From the NCBI RefSeq assembly GCF_963678635.1, contig NC_087064.1, forward strand, positions 77,513,620-77,577,619: 64,000 bases of DNA. The letters are read 5' to 3'. This document shows positions 18,701 through 26,826 of the stretch, piece by piece (position 1 is the first letter of the stretch; each line of letters opens with the position of its first letter). The DNA is from Symsagittifera roscoffensis. Lineage: Eukaryota > Xenacoelomorpha > Acoela > Convolutidae. The notes under the pieces are model-generated. The model did not search any database and was not told where the DNA came from. It was given only the letters and a program-made list of their open reading frames with translations. Both the position numbers and the translations under genes were made by a program.

Positions 18701-21618
18701 GCTTCCGTTCCGATGTGCATTGCATCTTCTTCAAGCATAGCACAGTGTCCAATCGATCTTACTTTCAATTCCTCCTTCCCTACATAGATTTGTCCAATCA
18801 GGTCTTCGTCGCATGTTATCATCGTCTTGGTATAGATGTTGATTCCATCTATGTTTAGCATAACCTCGTGTGGACCGTAAGCTTCAGTGTATCTGTTATC
18901 AACACGTACCGACTTGCTGCCCCCTCTCATGAGTAGTGCCCTGAGCGCTCTAGAAGTGGTTTGTGGACTTATTCCACTCAAGTAGTCTGCATACACGTCA
19001 ATGTGCATTAACGTCTGGTCGCTCGGCTCGCTCAAGTTTCTAGTCACCTCGTGGCCGCCCACTGTGATTATCGACATTATTCTTGCTCCGATTTTCGATA
19101 TTCCAAAGGGTTTACCTGTCACCATTTTCACGGTGTTACAATTCCCGTTCTTTGTTGAGCCCGTTCTAGCCTCTGGTACTACGTTCGTTCCGGTTAATGC
19201 TTCGTTAAAATTCTGTCTCTCGATTTCCAACTTTAGTCGTTGCTCTATTTCTTTCGCAGCCAGATCTTGTTTCACTTTGGCAATTGCTTCCGTCGCCGCT
19301 CTCTCATAATTTATCTCTAGAGAGCTCCCGGCCGCGGACTCTAACGCACCGCTAACATGTGTTACAGCTTTCACTGTCTTCGTCGGCAATTCGGTGTTTG
19401 GTGCCCCTAAGTTCCTAGATTCGAACTCGTTTTGCCTGTTCCGCTGATTCTGCACCGCCGCTAATGCCAACTTATGTTTGGGGTGATTCTGGTCCTTGAC
19501 CGCTTCCCAGAACAAGGGACAATCCATTCTGAAGTGCCCCTCCTGGTTACAGAAAAAACATCTGGCGCCTATCTTGATGATTAAGCCATTATAGTACTCG
19601 TGTTCCTCCATCTGACTCATGTCCTCCTCATCCGGTGCATAACCTAGGCTCTTCATGCCTTGTTTGTACGTTGTGCAGTCAGCCACATGATGATCCGCTG
19701 ACCCGCAGTTCGCGCATGATCTGCGCTTATCCATATCATCTCTAGGTTTGTACCATGATGACCTCTGGGGTTGGCTTCCCCCTTGCGTGTTCCTGTTTTC
19801 AGAATATGAGTACTTCTTAGGTTTCATCAGCATGTATTCTCTTGATTTCTGTCTCATTTCTTCTGGGGTGGGTGCGCTGTCCTTCGACAACGTGTAGTAT
19901 GTTGCTAACATTGTCCTTAAGTCATCACTTTTCACCCCATCAATGAACTTCGAGGCAATGCTAAAGTTCCGTCTGTTTGTCGACTCCTCTGGGTCACTCC
20001 TCCTTCTCAAGCTCTCGAGGTCATCTAGGAACCGATCTATTGACTCGTCGTCCCTCTGTCTCCTTTTTTCAAATCGCATCATCGCTTGATGACCCTTCAT
20101 GCCTGAGCCGAATCTGTTCAACAGTATTTCAAAGATTTTGTCTGCGGTGTCGCGTTCTTCTTCTTTCTTCGCAACCACACACTTTAATGCCGTGCCTTCT
20201 AAATTGCTGAGTATGGCTGTGCACGCTTGTCTTTCGTCACGCAAGTTATCTTGCTCTAGATGTAATCTCATCACTTCCACCCAAGTGTCAATGCATCCAT
20301 CGGAGTCATCTTTGAATTCTTTTGGCTTCTTGAATGTTTTTCTTGATTTTCCCTCTCTCCTGTCGCTCGAGTCAGTGTTCCTCGTGGCGAAGGCCTCTAG
20401 AGTCCTGTTCATCATCTCCCAAGTGCTGGCCCATGTCATAGCATCCGGTCCTGAGTTGCTGTTGGCTGTTGAATCTCCCGGACCAGTCGTCGTGTTCGAC
20501 GTTCCACTCTTCATTATTGTTTTCGCAGCTGTTGGTGCTATGCTTATCGCATCCCTGGGTATGGGCAACGGTGTCGATTGCCGTTTGTTTCTTTGTGGTT
20601 CTACAAAATCAACTCTGGTGCCTTGCGTACGATCCGCTGCCGGTCTCTCTTGTGGTGTAGAACCTCTCAAGATTGCATCCAACTTCGCCTGTATTGCACA
20701 CGAACTCTCTGCTTGACTCTTGCTCATTGTGTCCATTCTCCTTTCCAGGCTCCCTAATTGGCTGTTAACATCATCATATCGGTTCTTCAACTGTTGCATG
20801 TCTGTTTTGATGTTCTTTTCTCGTTCTTCATTGGTGGCCTCTACCTTGTCTGACATTTCCTTGAGTCTCTCCTCTGTTGCCTTAGCTAGGTTAAAATAAC
20901 TGTCTAGATACTCGTGCTTGTTGTATCTTATCTCCTTTTTTATCACCTCTCTGTCTTCTTCACTGTTCTTAAGTCTTTTGTCGATCTGATTTAATTTCGC
21001 CAACAAATCGCCCAGCTCAATGGTAGTCTCTTCATGGTCAGCCGTGGGTTTCTCTTCGGCCATAGGTTTCTCTTCGGCCATAGCCTCTGCTTTAGCTTGT
21101 TCCTCATTCTGGCCGGTTTCTGTCGCTTTCGTGCTCACTGTACCAAATGTTCGTGCTCTTTCTGCTTTTGGCTCTTCAGTCACGTTTTCTTTCGTTTTTA
21201 TTCCGAACATTATTCCCAATTTTTCCGTAAAAGATGTCCTCTTTACTTGAGAGTCTTCTTTCACCGTTTCTTCGGTGTTGCCTATTGCATCTTCCGCGTC
21301 ATCTATCGGTGAGAACTCTATGGGTTTCTGGTTCGGTTCCTCTGTATTGGGCATTGGAGTTGACTCTGTCGCCATCTTCCCTGTTTCATCCACACTTTGA
21401 TCGGGTGTCTCTAGATCAATCTCGATGGTGGGTTCTACTCTCTCCCCTTCCGTGCCCTCTTTCGCCCTGTTCTCCGCTGTACTCCTTGTGCTGACCATGT
21501 TAACTGAAAAGTTCTTCTTTGTTATCTTCGGACCCATTGGTGTTGCTTTGCTTAGCGACGAATTATACTTTGCTTCGGTCGATCTTTTTTCAGCTACCGG
21601 TACCCTGCTCCGCCTCAT
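12799..21618 (-). CDS. Gag-Pol polyprotein, 2,939 aa, with C-terminal macro-like domain, intact
   Basis: A single fused frame with no frameshift between gag and pol. In order: acidic N-terminus; coiled coil about 200-315; capsid-like region about 440-560; two CCHC zinc knuckles at 635-648 and 687-700; aspartic protease with DTG at 994-996; reverse transcriptase about 1340-1530 with YVDD at 1480-1483; RNase H from about 1625 (Asp1630); an unusually long linker of over 300 residues with a KVTF motif at 1922-1925; integrase with HHCC (His2170, His2175, Cys2205, Cys2208) and DD35E (Asp2236, Asp2295, Glu2331); GPY/F module about 2450-2505. A C-terminal extension of about 430 residues ends in a region (2780-2935) resembling OARD1/TARG1-type macro domains. 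The protein order RT-RNase H-integrase places it in Ty3/gypsy. All catalytic motifs are present, so it should be functional. The MRRSRVPV start is shared by all three copies. Confidence 0.95.
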   Translation of the reverse strand: MRRSRVPVAEKRSTEAKYNSSLSKATPMGPKITKKNFSVNMVSTRSTAENRAKEGTEGERVEPTIEIDLETPDQSVDETGKMATESTPMPNTEEPNQKPIEFSPIDDAEDAIGNTEETVKEDSQVKRTSFTEKLGIMFGIKTKENVTEEPKAERARTFGTVSTKATETGQNEEQAKAEAMAEEKPMAEEKPTADHEETTIELGDLLAKLNQIDKRLKNSEEDREVIKKEIRYNKHEYLDSYFNLAKATEERLKEMSDKVEATNEEREKNIKTDMQQLKNRYDDVNSQLGSLERRMDTMSKSQAESSCAIQAKLDAILRGSTPQERPAADRTQGTRVDFVEPQRNKRQSTPLPIPRDAISIAPTAAKTIMKSGTSNTTTGPGDSTANSNSGPDAMTWASTWEMMNRTLEAFATRNTDSSDRREGKSRKTFKKPKEFKDDSDGCIDTWVEVMRLHLEQDNLRDERQACTAILSNLEGTALKCVVAKKEEERDTADKIFEILLNRFGSGMKGHQAMMRFEKRRQRDDESIDRFLDDLESLRRRSDPEESTNRRNFSIASKFIDGVKSDDLRTMLATYYTLSKDSAPTPEEMRQKSREYMLMKPKKYSYSENRNTQGGSQPQRSSWYKPRDDMDKRRSCANCGSADHHVADCTTYKQGMKSLGYAPDEEDMSQMEEHEYYNGLIIKIGARCFFCNQEGHFRMDCPLFWEAVKDQNHPKHKLALAAVQNQRNRQNEFESRNLGAPNTELPTKTVKAVTHVSGALESAAGSSLEINYERAATEAIAKVKQDLAAKEIEQRLKLEIERQNFNEALTGTNVVPEARTGSTKNGNCNTVKMVTGKPFGISKIGARIMSIITVGGHEVTRNLSEPSDQTLMHIDVYADYLSGISPQTTSRALRALLMRGGSKSVRVDNRYTEAYGPHEVMLNIDGINIYTKTMITCDEDLIGQIYVGKEELKVRSIGHCAMLEEDAMHIGTEADVTGHVLDISGKKTQLRGLLDTGAVLSVIPIETWERMGFNKDDLIDSRIRLSAANKGALRVLGRTPIIALNLGERNLWMSFIVVENLDESDQFILGRDFIRNFDVTIDLNNAMFRIRNPDRRYAIKPVNLIMANENKAPVFLSRRVRLKANEAAIVSLRMKNYNELSDNKQVCIVPNPNSQSAAVLGRSFSITKSGLCVSVLLNTLDIPITIQRGRKLGYALPVKTRYETIENLKQNEVVDCPNHRDKICILRRLQKIKYSSGLIKSLKSETDDGLSSCSNFPERPTLDEMQTDKPVLPEIEHLRGKLKDEQLEAIKDVLERNEEVFSRHKADIGCCNFVEHEIELEENAVPHREGARRMTPHKSDACRKEIETLLEYDMIEPSKSPWACGVVMAKKKGDQLRFCCDFRYLNSVTVKDAYPIPRIDESLSKLGDAKFFTTLDLGSAFWQVPLRKQDRDKTGFACELGLFQWKRMPFGLCNATATFQRLMAHALIGVTKKYGNLVMCYVDDVVIATPTLEDHIERLDEVFACMKRSGLKCKPSKCEILKDSIKYLGRMVDKHGIRPDPDAVEAVLTWKSPKTEHQLMSFLGFANYYREFIKGYADKVYPMQQLMRHKGKKFTWNNAAEESFQRIKKELCEAPVLGMPTEKGMYVLDTDASVVAISGVLHQEQEWNGKTVLRPIAYGSKVLSDTEMKYGAPKAEMFAVVTFVEKYRAYLGSEPFKLRVDNRALSWLKTYSMDQSYIGRWIVRLDGYNMIIEHRTRDKHQNADSLSKKTEFYERQEQREADRPEIKDGFSFMDKETYDSLPLTRWLDKSGKPIEDHPELPKESLEKTILKKSRGIPVGIMLKSKIVRETLKAKGHDLTQVEEGTVQIDEDLMRLLEKLSDDKPVIQGKSQEAPELTILRREKTVNNTDVSKGITTDSKEVVRSLVEKIPEKILEQTKVRDKKVTFREEIEHLGLDQESGEWSRFMEEDETGEGKLSGERKEWDEDSDESSEDQDSLCMILAEEKMRQHDRELQTDPSSGTYNLEMQEVRGGTELEKIAVSRKPLRELSCNSNVRTNLVPEDDMKIMKRIICVKLSDDIHNPGEMNGQIMALKEHVKARYRLSDLIRAQKNDKMTSNLSKWIHSGVKEKGELEEDSYKILSQFYKEKRDLLYHTAEGVVACKRRDEEKILHKHNLIILPQLYQTEVLFRSHDQMGHQGIDKVQQRILHRFDWPGMRKACERWVNACLACLQVKDPRKMKFPLKSVESSEFNEVVQIDHQKICMTESGYNQILVIIDHFTKLAEAVPCQTASAEETCDHLITHWISRYGCPMTFQSDNGKAFVGDLTKELMKRSHIAQAHSTTYHPQTNGLVERQNRTLVNMLRVYCSRYMTDWDKYLPQVVGAYNSTQHSTTGISPFMMLTGRERAMPLTFFYPEYEGKRTSPQAYVKEAIKRQQELNELCRRNTAQAQTRQRKKYDEKILRAKPYEVGQYVWVFQNVIPPKGTKKLLKKWRGPFMITEVHQQGRFYRLSTGRAAHYENLKPHVPSPEDWCLPKDMEGLDYLVVEPACEVNEKGTREKNDGNENLSLDDNEKIEVESDAGSFVEEDWNDPEQNEVPKWMEPDRPTPPETRTGNRKRTGMRYNRYGDDFLIDKIQPEKLSDELLGVGELEAGEEWQVIDDGGHYPQDDYSTPEVETDLEQGEIERRENTNLRILEWMRDVKDEGHEGQSMQQVDVSAAKYMKTAEPLFGWTATDRPLDIPKDNSDPTTSTGTSINIFVRGVGVGLTHTENSMIKKLKEVRETSGLELEEEEPEPTIGRNFKTKFEIPNEYSENIMITDSDFILSNRTSAICITADMSFKSRLEADFKREYQNVEFLFRQRPGLGGMAALPPSVAQVPGKYLCFLVTRVNDRNTIDPEHVILALTRLRDFMIERGILEVSVPVYDPNRGKLSSRELYAILHVVFAETEIVVHLHKKYYLSIA

Positions 21619-21841
21619 TATTTACAATTGTTATTATTTACAATATTATTATCTACAAAAATTCTATTCTAAGGTTTAAAAACTCCAAGGAAAAAGAAAT
21701 TAATAATTCGCTAAAAACAATTTTTCTTGAACTCTTGTAAGTTCTTTCGTGTTAGGTTAGGATAGGGAACGTGTTGAACGTGTTGTTATACTTGGTGCTT
21801 CAACCTAACCTATTACTTTTGTAGTACCCTCTTCCTATTGC

Positions 21842-22515
21842 TGTTCCAAGACTTTCTCTTTACCGTCCCAAGACCGTTCAGCGTTGTCCCAGTACTTCTC
21901 GTTGGTACCTTTAGACCAGCGTCCCAAGACCAATGGCCCAAGGCTAACGTCCCAAGACCAACGTCCCAAGACTAACGTCCCAAGACCAATGTCCCAAGAC
22001 TAACGTCCCAAGACCAATGTCCCAAGACTAACGTCCCAAGACCAATGGCCCAAGACTAATGTCCCAAGACCAATGGCCCAAGACCAACGTCCCAAGACTA
22101 ATGGCCCAAGACCAACGTCCCAAGACTAACGTCCCAAGACCAATGGCCCAAGACCAATGTCCCAAGACTAACGTCCCAAGACCAATGGCCCAAGACTAAT
22201 GTCCCAAGACTAACGTCCCAAGACCAATGTCCCAAGACCAATGTCCCAAGACCAATGTCCCAAGACCAATGTCCCAAGACTAACGTCCCAAGACCAATGG
22301 CCCAAGACCAATGTCCCAAGACTAACGTCCCAAGACCAATGGCCCAAGACTAATGTCCCAAGACTAACGTCCCAAGACCAATGTCCCAAGACCGCTTCGT
22401 ACCAAGACTGCTCTGGTCCAAGACTGCCCCAAAGTTGCACTGTCCCAAGACTGTGTTGCTCCAAGACTGTCCCCAGACTGCAATGTCCCTAGACTAGTTC
22501 GGTACTGTCCCAAGA
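21842..22515 (-). repeat. Leader minisatellite of Element 1 (about 14-bp unit)
   Basis: Dozens of copies of a unit such as GTCCCAAGACCAAT on the plus strand (core CTTGGGAC in element orientation), most regular at 21925-22395. The repeat is open in several frames on both strands, which yields spurious repetitive open frames; none is a gene. The same core in a different higher-order pattern fills the leaders of Elements 2 and 3. Confidence 0.95.
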
Positions 22516-23432
22516 CTCGTTACTGAGTGTCTGGATATAGGATTTCTTTCTTCTTCGTTGTAGGGACTCCTTGGTTGTCTGTACCTTGTACCACCACTCA
22601 AGTTCTAGTGAAAATTTTCCCAAAAACCCTCTCTTGGTTGCCAAATCTGGCCCCCCCTTTATTAGTTACCTCTTTTTGAATGTTCCCAGCGATTGGGAGC
22701 CACAACTTGTGTGCAGGTATCTTGTGATCACCTGTTTGTATTAAAAACCAATCGCAAATCTTCCCCAAAACGCAACAATGTCTATAGAAAAAAATAAAAT
22801 TCTGTACCGAAAAAATAACAAAACAGAGTAATCGACCCACCTAAAATTCAAAGGAGACTAATGTCAACCTTCTTTCAAAAAAAATGTCTGGTACCTAATT
22901 GCCACGCGTTTTCCTCCCCCCACTAGTTGTCTTATGAGGTGTCACGAAAACTGTCTATATCCGTTCCCCCCTACCGATCCAACCAGCGTACCAATCTTAA
23001 CTCGAGATAAGTTTTGGATGTCCACCTATTGTTACCACGCGTGTTGATGGCTAATGTAACTAAATCAACGATGTCGATTAACTAGTTACTCTAATTCCCC
23101 CCTTTTTACAATTTACAACCGCCAACCTCTAACCTAACCAGTCCCCCTGCTAACCTCCCCCCTGTTTAGCCCCCCTCTTAAGCCGAAAAATCCCTTAAGC
23201 GCCGGGTGCTAAACCTCTCTTGAGAAAACCGTAGACCTGTTTCCAGGTCTGCTTGAGTAAAAACTGCCTCAAAACAATGGGACTCCGCCTATCCAATTTT
23301 ACACTTATTTCCTATAATGTAATGTGGATTCTAACGATACCCGTTGTCCGACTTGAGAACACCCCTGTGCGTCCTCTTGTAGTGGCCCTGTGCTGGTTGT
23401 CTCTGTTCTGCCCTTGACAGCAGACCCACTTT

Positions 23433-23545
23433 CCCACTCGACTGGTCACCTCTTCCAATCAAGTCTCTTGGTGGTCCGTTTCGATCCTTGTGAACCTCTT
23501 CCCCACTCGACTGGTCACCCTTTCCAGTCAAGTCTCCTAGTGGTC
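23433..23545 (-). repeat. 70-bp leader repeat, two diverged copies
   Basis: Units carrying CCACTCGACTGGTCACC start at 23433 and 23503, exactly 70 bp apart. They match the three-copy 70-bp arrays of Elements 2 and 3, so the array predates the split between copies. Confidence 0.75.
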
Positions 23546-24002
23546 CGGTTGGGTCGCAATCTATCTAAAAACCCTTAACAACGCCCCCCACTCGGGCACC
23601 CTACCAAGGTCACTGCTAGTTGATCGAAAAATTGCTAGATTGATTGAAACGATCGGTCTTGTAAAACAGTATGTGTATACTATTTAATTAATACAAAGGT
23701 TCGATCCAACTAATTTGGTATCAAAGTCACCGTCTTTTTTCGTTTTATGGTTTTTGTTCCTATTTGTTTTCCTTTTTTGCTCGTGTTTTTGTCCCCCTAG
23801 TTGCCCCCCTTTACTCGGTTAGCTAAGCCTCGTTCGGAGAGCGTACCAGGAAGTTTTCTTGAGTTTTCTTAAAAAGCTATCACGGTACAACCGGAAGGTT
23901 TACACGTTCCCGCTGAACCGTACCACCGGTACTCTAGAATGGGCATGTAGCCCGGAGCTGTGTCAAGTGGGTTCGACTCCGTAGTCATGATGTCGTAAAA
24001 AC

Positions 24003-24016
24003 ACCCAGGAGCGCCA
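24003..24016 (-). other. Candidate primer-binding site of Element 1
   Basis: TGGCGCTCCTGGGT in element orientation starts 11 nt inside the 5' LTR and is invariant in Elements 2 (27743-27756) and 3 (49870-49883). The TGG start fits pairing with a tRNA CCA end. The offset is larger than usual, and I cannot match the rest to a specific tRNA acceptor stem. Confidence 0.45.
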
Positions 24017-24027
24017 TAAAAACACTA

Positions 24028-24914
24028 TGTAACAGTCGCCTACTTTAGTCACATATGAGGCTTAAGAAAAATAGGCCCTATAACCATTGGCTCAAGAGTC
24101 AGGGACACTATCTCTTGTGTTTTTCCGCCTCAAGAACGGTCGGAGCCAATTCGGTTCGCTTGCGACATGAGACTGGAACCCATTACAGCTTAAAGGCCAC
24201 TACCAAAATACCCCCCCACTCTAGAAATAAAAACGTCCCCATACTTAGGTCTCGGGATACCCAAAATACATGAACGCCGTTAAAAACCGGGTCGGAACAA
24301 TCCGCTTAGTTACTTTTTATTGGACAGTGGAACTTTGATCCATTTCAGATGGATCAACCTAAAACTCGCCTTATCTCAACATAATTATCATAAAATGCAC
24401 TCGAGAAATTTAAATTGGAACTTACATATCGACGCACTTGAGTATGAGGAGTAAGTTAAAGATGAGCAGCTTGAGAATTAACTAATATAACTAAATAAGT
24501 TTTAAGGCCAATTAGTTTCAATAACAGAAGTAAGTTTTGTCTTTAGAATCAAAGTCTCTGAATGAACCCTTTGGACACTCGAGTTGTCCACTCTTCCATT
24601 CAGAGTCCACTCCTTTCCATTCGAATAATTGTTCTGTCTCAAGTCCGTATTCGATTCTCCTGTTTTCAGGACAAGACAGCTCTACTCTCTTGATATTTCG
24701 TATCGAGAAATTGCGAATAGCAATTTCCTGCCTTTTTCTTGAGTAGTTTCCCGCTATTGTTAATTCGGGTGTTCTGATTTCTGACTTTTTCATTTTCAGT
24801 TGGTTCGAGAAAATTGAGCATGACATGCTCAATTCGAATTTTGCAAAATTAAAATTTCACTCCAAAATTGCGTATTTCTCAAGGTCAAACCCCCAGACAT
24901 GACCGACTGGCACA
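24028..24914 (-). repeat. Element 1, 5' LTR
   Basis: 887 bp, same length as and apparently identical to 2156-3042. It should contain the promoter for the genomic RNA; no clear TATA box was identified. Confidence 0.95.
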
Positions 24915-24917
24915 TCA

Positions 24918-25075
24918 TACTCGTCAGTGAGCAGACAAATACTATATCGACCAATCAGAATCGGGATGAGAAAGCGGAATTCCGAAATTATTATTATTTA
25001 TTAGTTTCTTCCTTGTCACAATTCTGATGAGTTAATATAAAATCTGCCTGCTTACTGAGTATGAATACGCGGTTG
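24918..25075. mobile_element. Small inverted-repeat (MITE/foldback-like) element, split by Element 1
   Basis: The left end lies at 2142-2155 and the remainder here. Joining 2155 to 24918, after removing Element 1 and one copy of its 3-bp target duplication, gives a 172-bp unit. Its ends are inverted copies: CAACCGCGTATTCATACTC on the left and the exact reverse complement on the right (25057-25075). The match extends imperfectly inward to about 28-31 bp, and a further short inverted match (ATCAGAAT) lies deeper. There is no coding capacity. No clear target duplication is visible at its outer ends, so its superfamily is unknown. Confidence 0.7.
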
Positions 25076-25299
25076 CATACATGCTGCTACATAACCTTCT
25101 TTGACTTATGGCTGGAAGGTTGAAAAGCCATATTTTACTTTATATCCTCTGACTGGATCTATATGTGTTGCAACTAAATTACAAAAGGGGCCCTTCCGTT
25201 TAGTTACGGTAAGTGCACAAGCTGGATAGGGCCATATCAGCGTTAAGAAACTGATTGGCACAGCGGAACCTTCCGTCGCAGCACGAAAACGACATAAGA
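25076..25299. other. Unassigned sequence before the non-LTR element
   Basis: About 220 bp between the small inverted-repeat element and the first recognisable codons of the non-LTR retrotransposon. It may include the non-LTR element's 5' UTR or host DNA. No feature could be supported. Confidence 0.4.
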
Positions 25300-25322
25300 G
25301 GCCTTAGTCGTCATATATTGAT

Positions 25323-26163
25323 GTGAAGGAGGCTAGCCTAATTGTGATAAACTTATTAAATATTGTTTCCGATTTGATATGTCTCCGGGCAAAAGCTACT
25401 AGATGTGGACCATGCAACAAACCAGTGAAGGACAACGACTCAACTGCTATAGGATGTGAAAAGTGCAGCGCGTGGTTCCACGGGCAATGTGTTGGATTGT
25501 CTCCTGATGATGTAGCTACAATGGGCAAAATTCGAGGATGCTTCTGGCTGTGCTCTGGCTGCCTTGAGGGGACATCTTCACATCCCAAGCTAAGTTTGAA
25601 CTGATTATTCAAAGACAAGAAAGCTTAATCGAAATTACAAAAAACATTAAAGAAACTGTTGAAAATGTTGATCCAACAAAGACAACATCATCGAAAGTAC
25701 AGGTTAATAGTCGTATTAATAACAGTCACCGGGCCAACACATGTGATAACGAGATAATCATCGACGGAGTCTGCGAAGACAACGGTCAGTTTACATCCAA
25801 TATGGAGGCCGAAGAAGCCAAAGTGGCCGAAATTTTTGATCATATAGGCGAAGAAAATCTCAGTATCTGCCAAATGTATAGACTTGGTAAAGCTAATTCC
25901 CAACAACGAAGACCGCGTCCTTTACTTGTTCGTCTGTCATCGAATGGAATGCTAGAAAATGCCTAGCAAAATCTTACAAACTGAAGAATTTCAAAGAAAA
26001 GATTTTCATATCGAAGTCCCTAAACCAAGAAGAACAGATTCTGAAACGTAAAAACTTCAAGAAACGGTACGACATGATTAACAATGAAAAAGTTCCACGC
26101 GATGAGCTAAAAATTCGTGGTCTGAACCTCGAACGAAATGGTATCAAGATCAATCTTGACTGA
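25323..26163 (+). pseudogene. Non-LTR ORF1 remnant with PHD finger
   Basis: The first segment encodes a C4HC3 PHD-type finger: CGPC, CEKC, WFHGQC, then CSGC. Such fingers are common in ORF1 proteins of CR1/L2-like elements, where they probably bind nucleoprotein or chromatin. After a frameshift near 25595 the coding continues in another frame through a coiled-coil-like stretch and a conserved block (IIIDGVCED, then ICQMYRLGKA). Another frameshift near 25945 leads to the basic C-terminal part, ending at the stop at about 26161-26163. At least two frameshifts make it non-functional. Confidence 0.75.
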
Positions 26164-26176
26164 CTACAATCAAAAT

Positions 26177-26721
26177 TATGCCTTATGAACGCACAAAGTC
26201 TCTTGAGCCTAAATCAGCGTCTGAAGTTAATCAATTTTTTTCTTTACATTCTCATGATATCGTGTTCATTACTGAAACATGGCTTAAACCAGAAATTACT
26301 GGTCCCGAAATTTTTCCTATGAATTCTCCCTATTCGGTTATTGCTCGAAAAGACCGCACTTCTGGAGAACACGGAGGTGTTCTTATTGCTACAAAAAATA
26401 GTTTTGCTTTAAATTATTCAATTGTCATACGATGCAGATTACTGCATCGGACTTTCAATATATTCGGGTGCAGTTAATCACATTTTTCTCCTTATTTACA
26501 ACCCCCCCGCTTCGTCGCAGTTTCGGATACCTGCCAAAATTCTTACTGATTCAATACGTTATTTTAACTCCAAATTGATTAATGGTTCTAGTTCGTACAC
26601 AATCTTAGGTGACCTAAATCTGCCTGATATCTGTTGGGCATCTTCTGATGGAGGCTGTGTTTACTCAAAACTGTTCCTAGAGGTTATTGAGGATCATAGC
26701 TTAATGCCCCTTGTATATGAA
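26177..26721 (+). pseudogene. Non-LTR ORF2 remnant: APE-type endonuclease, truncated
   Basis: Motifs in order: CLMNAQSL (metal-binding Asn region), ITETWL (catalytic Glu), GGVLIATK, and ILGDLNLPDI (the GD-x-N motif). A frameshift lies in the T7 run near 26236 and another near 26425. The frame is then cut at 26721 by the Element 3 LTR. No RT domain is present in the window. The endonuclease would nick target DNA for target-primed reverse transcription in an intact element. Confidence 0.8.
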
Positions 26722-26826
26722 TGTGCCAGTCGGTCATATTTGGAAGTTTGACCTTGAGAGAAGCAAAAAACACTTGATTTTGGAGTGAAATTTAATTTTT
26801 CAAAAATTCGAATGGAGCCTGTCATG
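26722..26826 (+). repeat. Element 3, 5' LTR, first 105 bp
   Basis: It begins TGTGCCAGTCGG and matches the first 105 bp of the Element 2 LTR, then stops at ATG where Element 2 starts. The LTR resumes at 49052 with a duplicated ATG. Together these are one LTR split by Element 2. Confidence 0.9.

Larger units (their letters stand above)
21619..24027 (-). other. Element 1 leader (5' UTR), 2.4 kb
   Basis: Long non-coding leader between the 5' LTR and gag-pol. Reading in element orientation it holds the candidate primer-binding site, a B-box-like string, two diverged 70-bp repeat units (23545-23433), G-run clusters (about 23200-23090) and the minisatellite (22515-21842). Much of it aligns with the leaders of Elements 2 and 3. 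No protein is supported. Confidence 0.8.
2156..24914 (-). mobile_element. Element 1: complete giant Ty3/gypsy-like LTR retrotransposon, apparently intact
   Basis: This is a 22.76-kb element read on the minus strand. It comprises a 5' LTR (24914-24028), leader, gag-pol (21618-12799), spacer, ORF2 (12324-3481), 3' UTR and 3' LTR (3042-2156). The LTRs are both 887 bp, start TGTGCCAG and end TTACA in element orientation, and I found no difference between them, implying very recent insertion. The target duplication is 3 bp (TCA on the plus strand; 4 bp if the terminal A is excluded). Both long frames are uninterrupted, so this copy is the best candidate for an active, autonomous element. Most Ty3/gypsy elements are 5-12 kb; the extra size comes from ORF2, the leader and an enlarged Gag-Pol. 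Confidence 0.95.
25300..26721 (+). mobile_element. Decayed non-LTR (CR1/L2/Jockey-type) retrotransposon, 5' part
   Basis: Consecutive remnants of an ORF1 with a PHD finger and an ORF2 with an APE-type endonuclease, broken by several frameshifts. The coding match stops abruptly at 26721, where the LTR of Element 3 begins, so Element 3 inserted into the endonuclease region. The RT part is expected beyond the far end of Element 3, outside the window. The 5' boundary is uncertain. Confidence 0.8.

Noticed and set aside
23820..24016. tRNA gene or pol III unit on the plus strand (A-box-like TAGCTAAGCC, B-box GGTTCGACTCC, terminal CCA)
   Set aside because: Boxes are about 150 bp apart and the T-arm stem does not pair; kept only as an observation on primer pairing.
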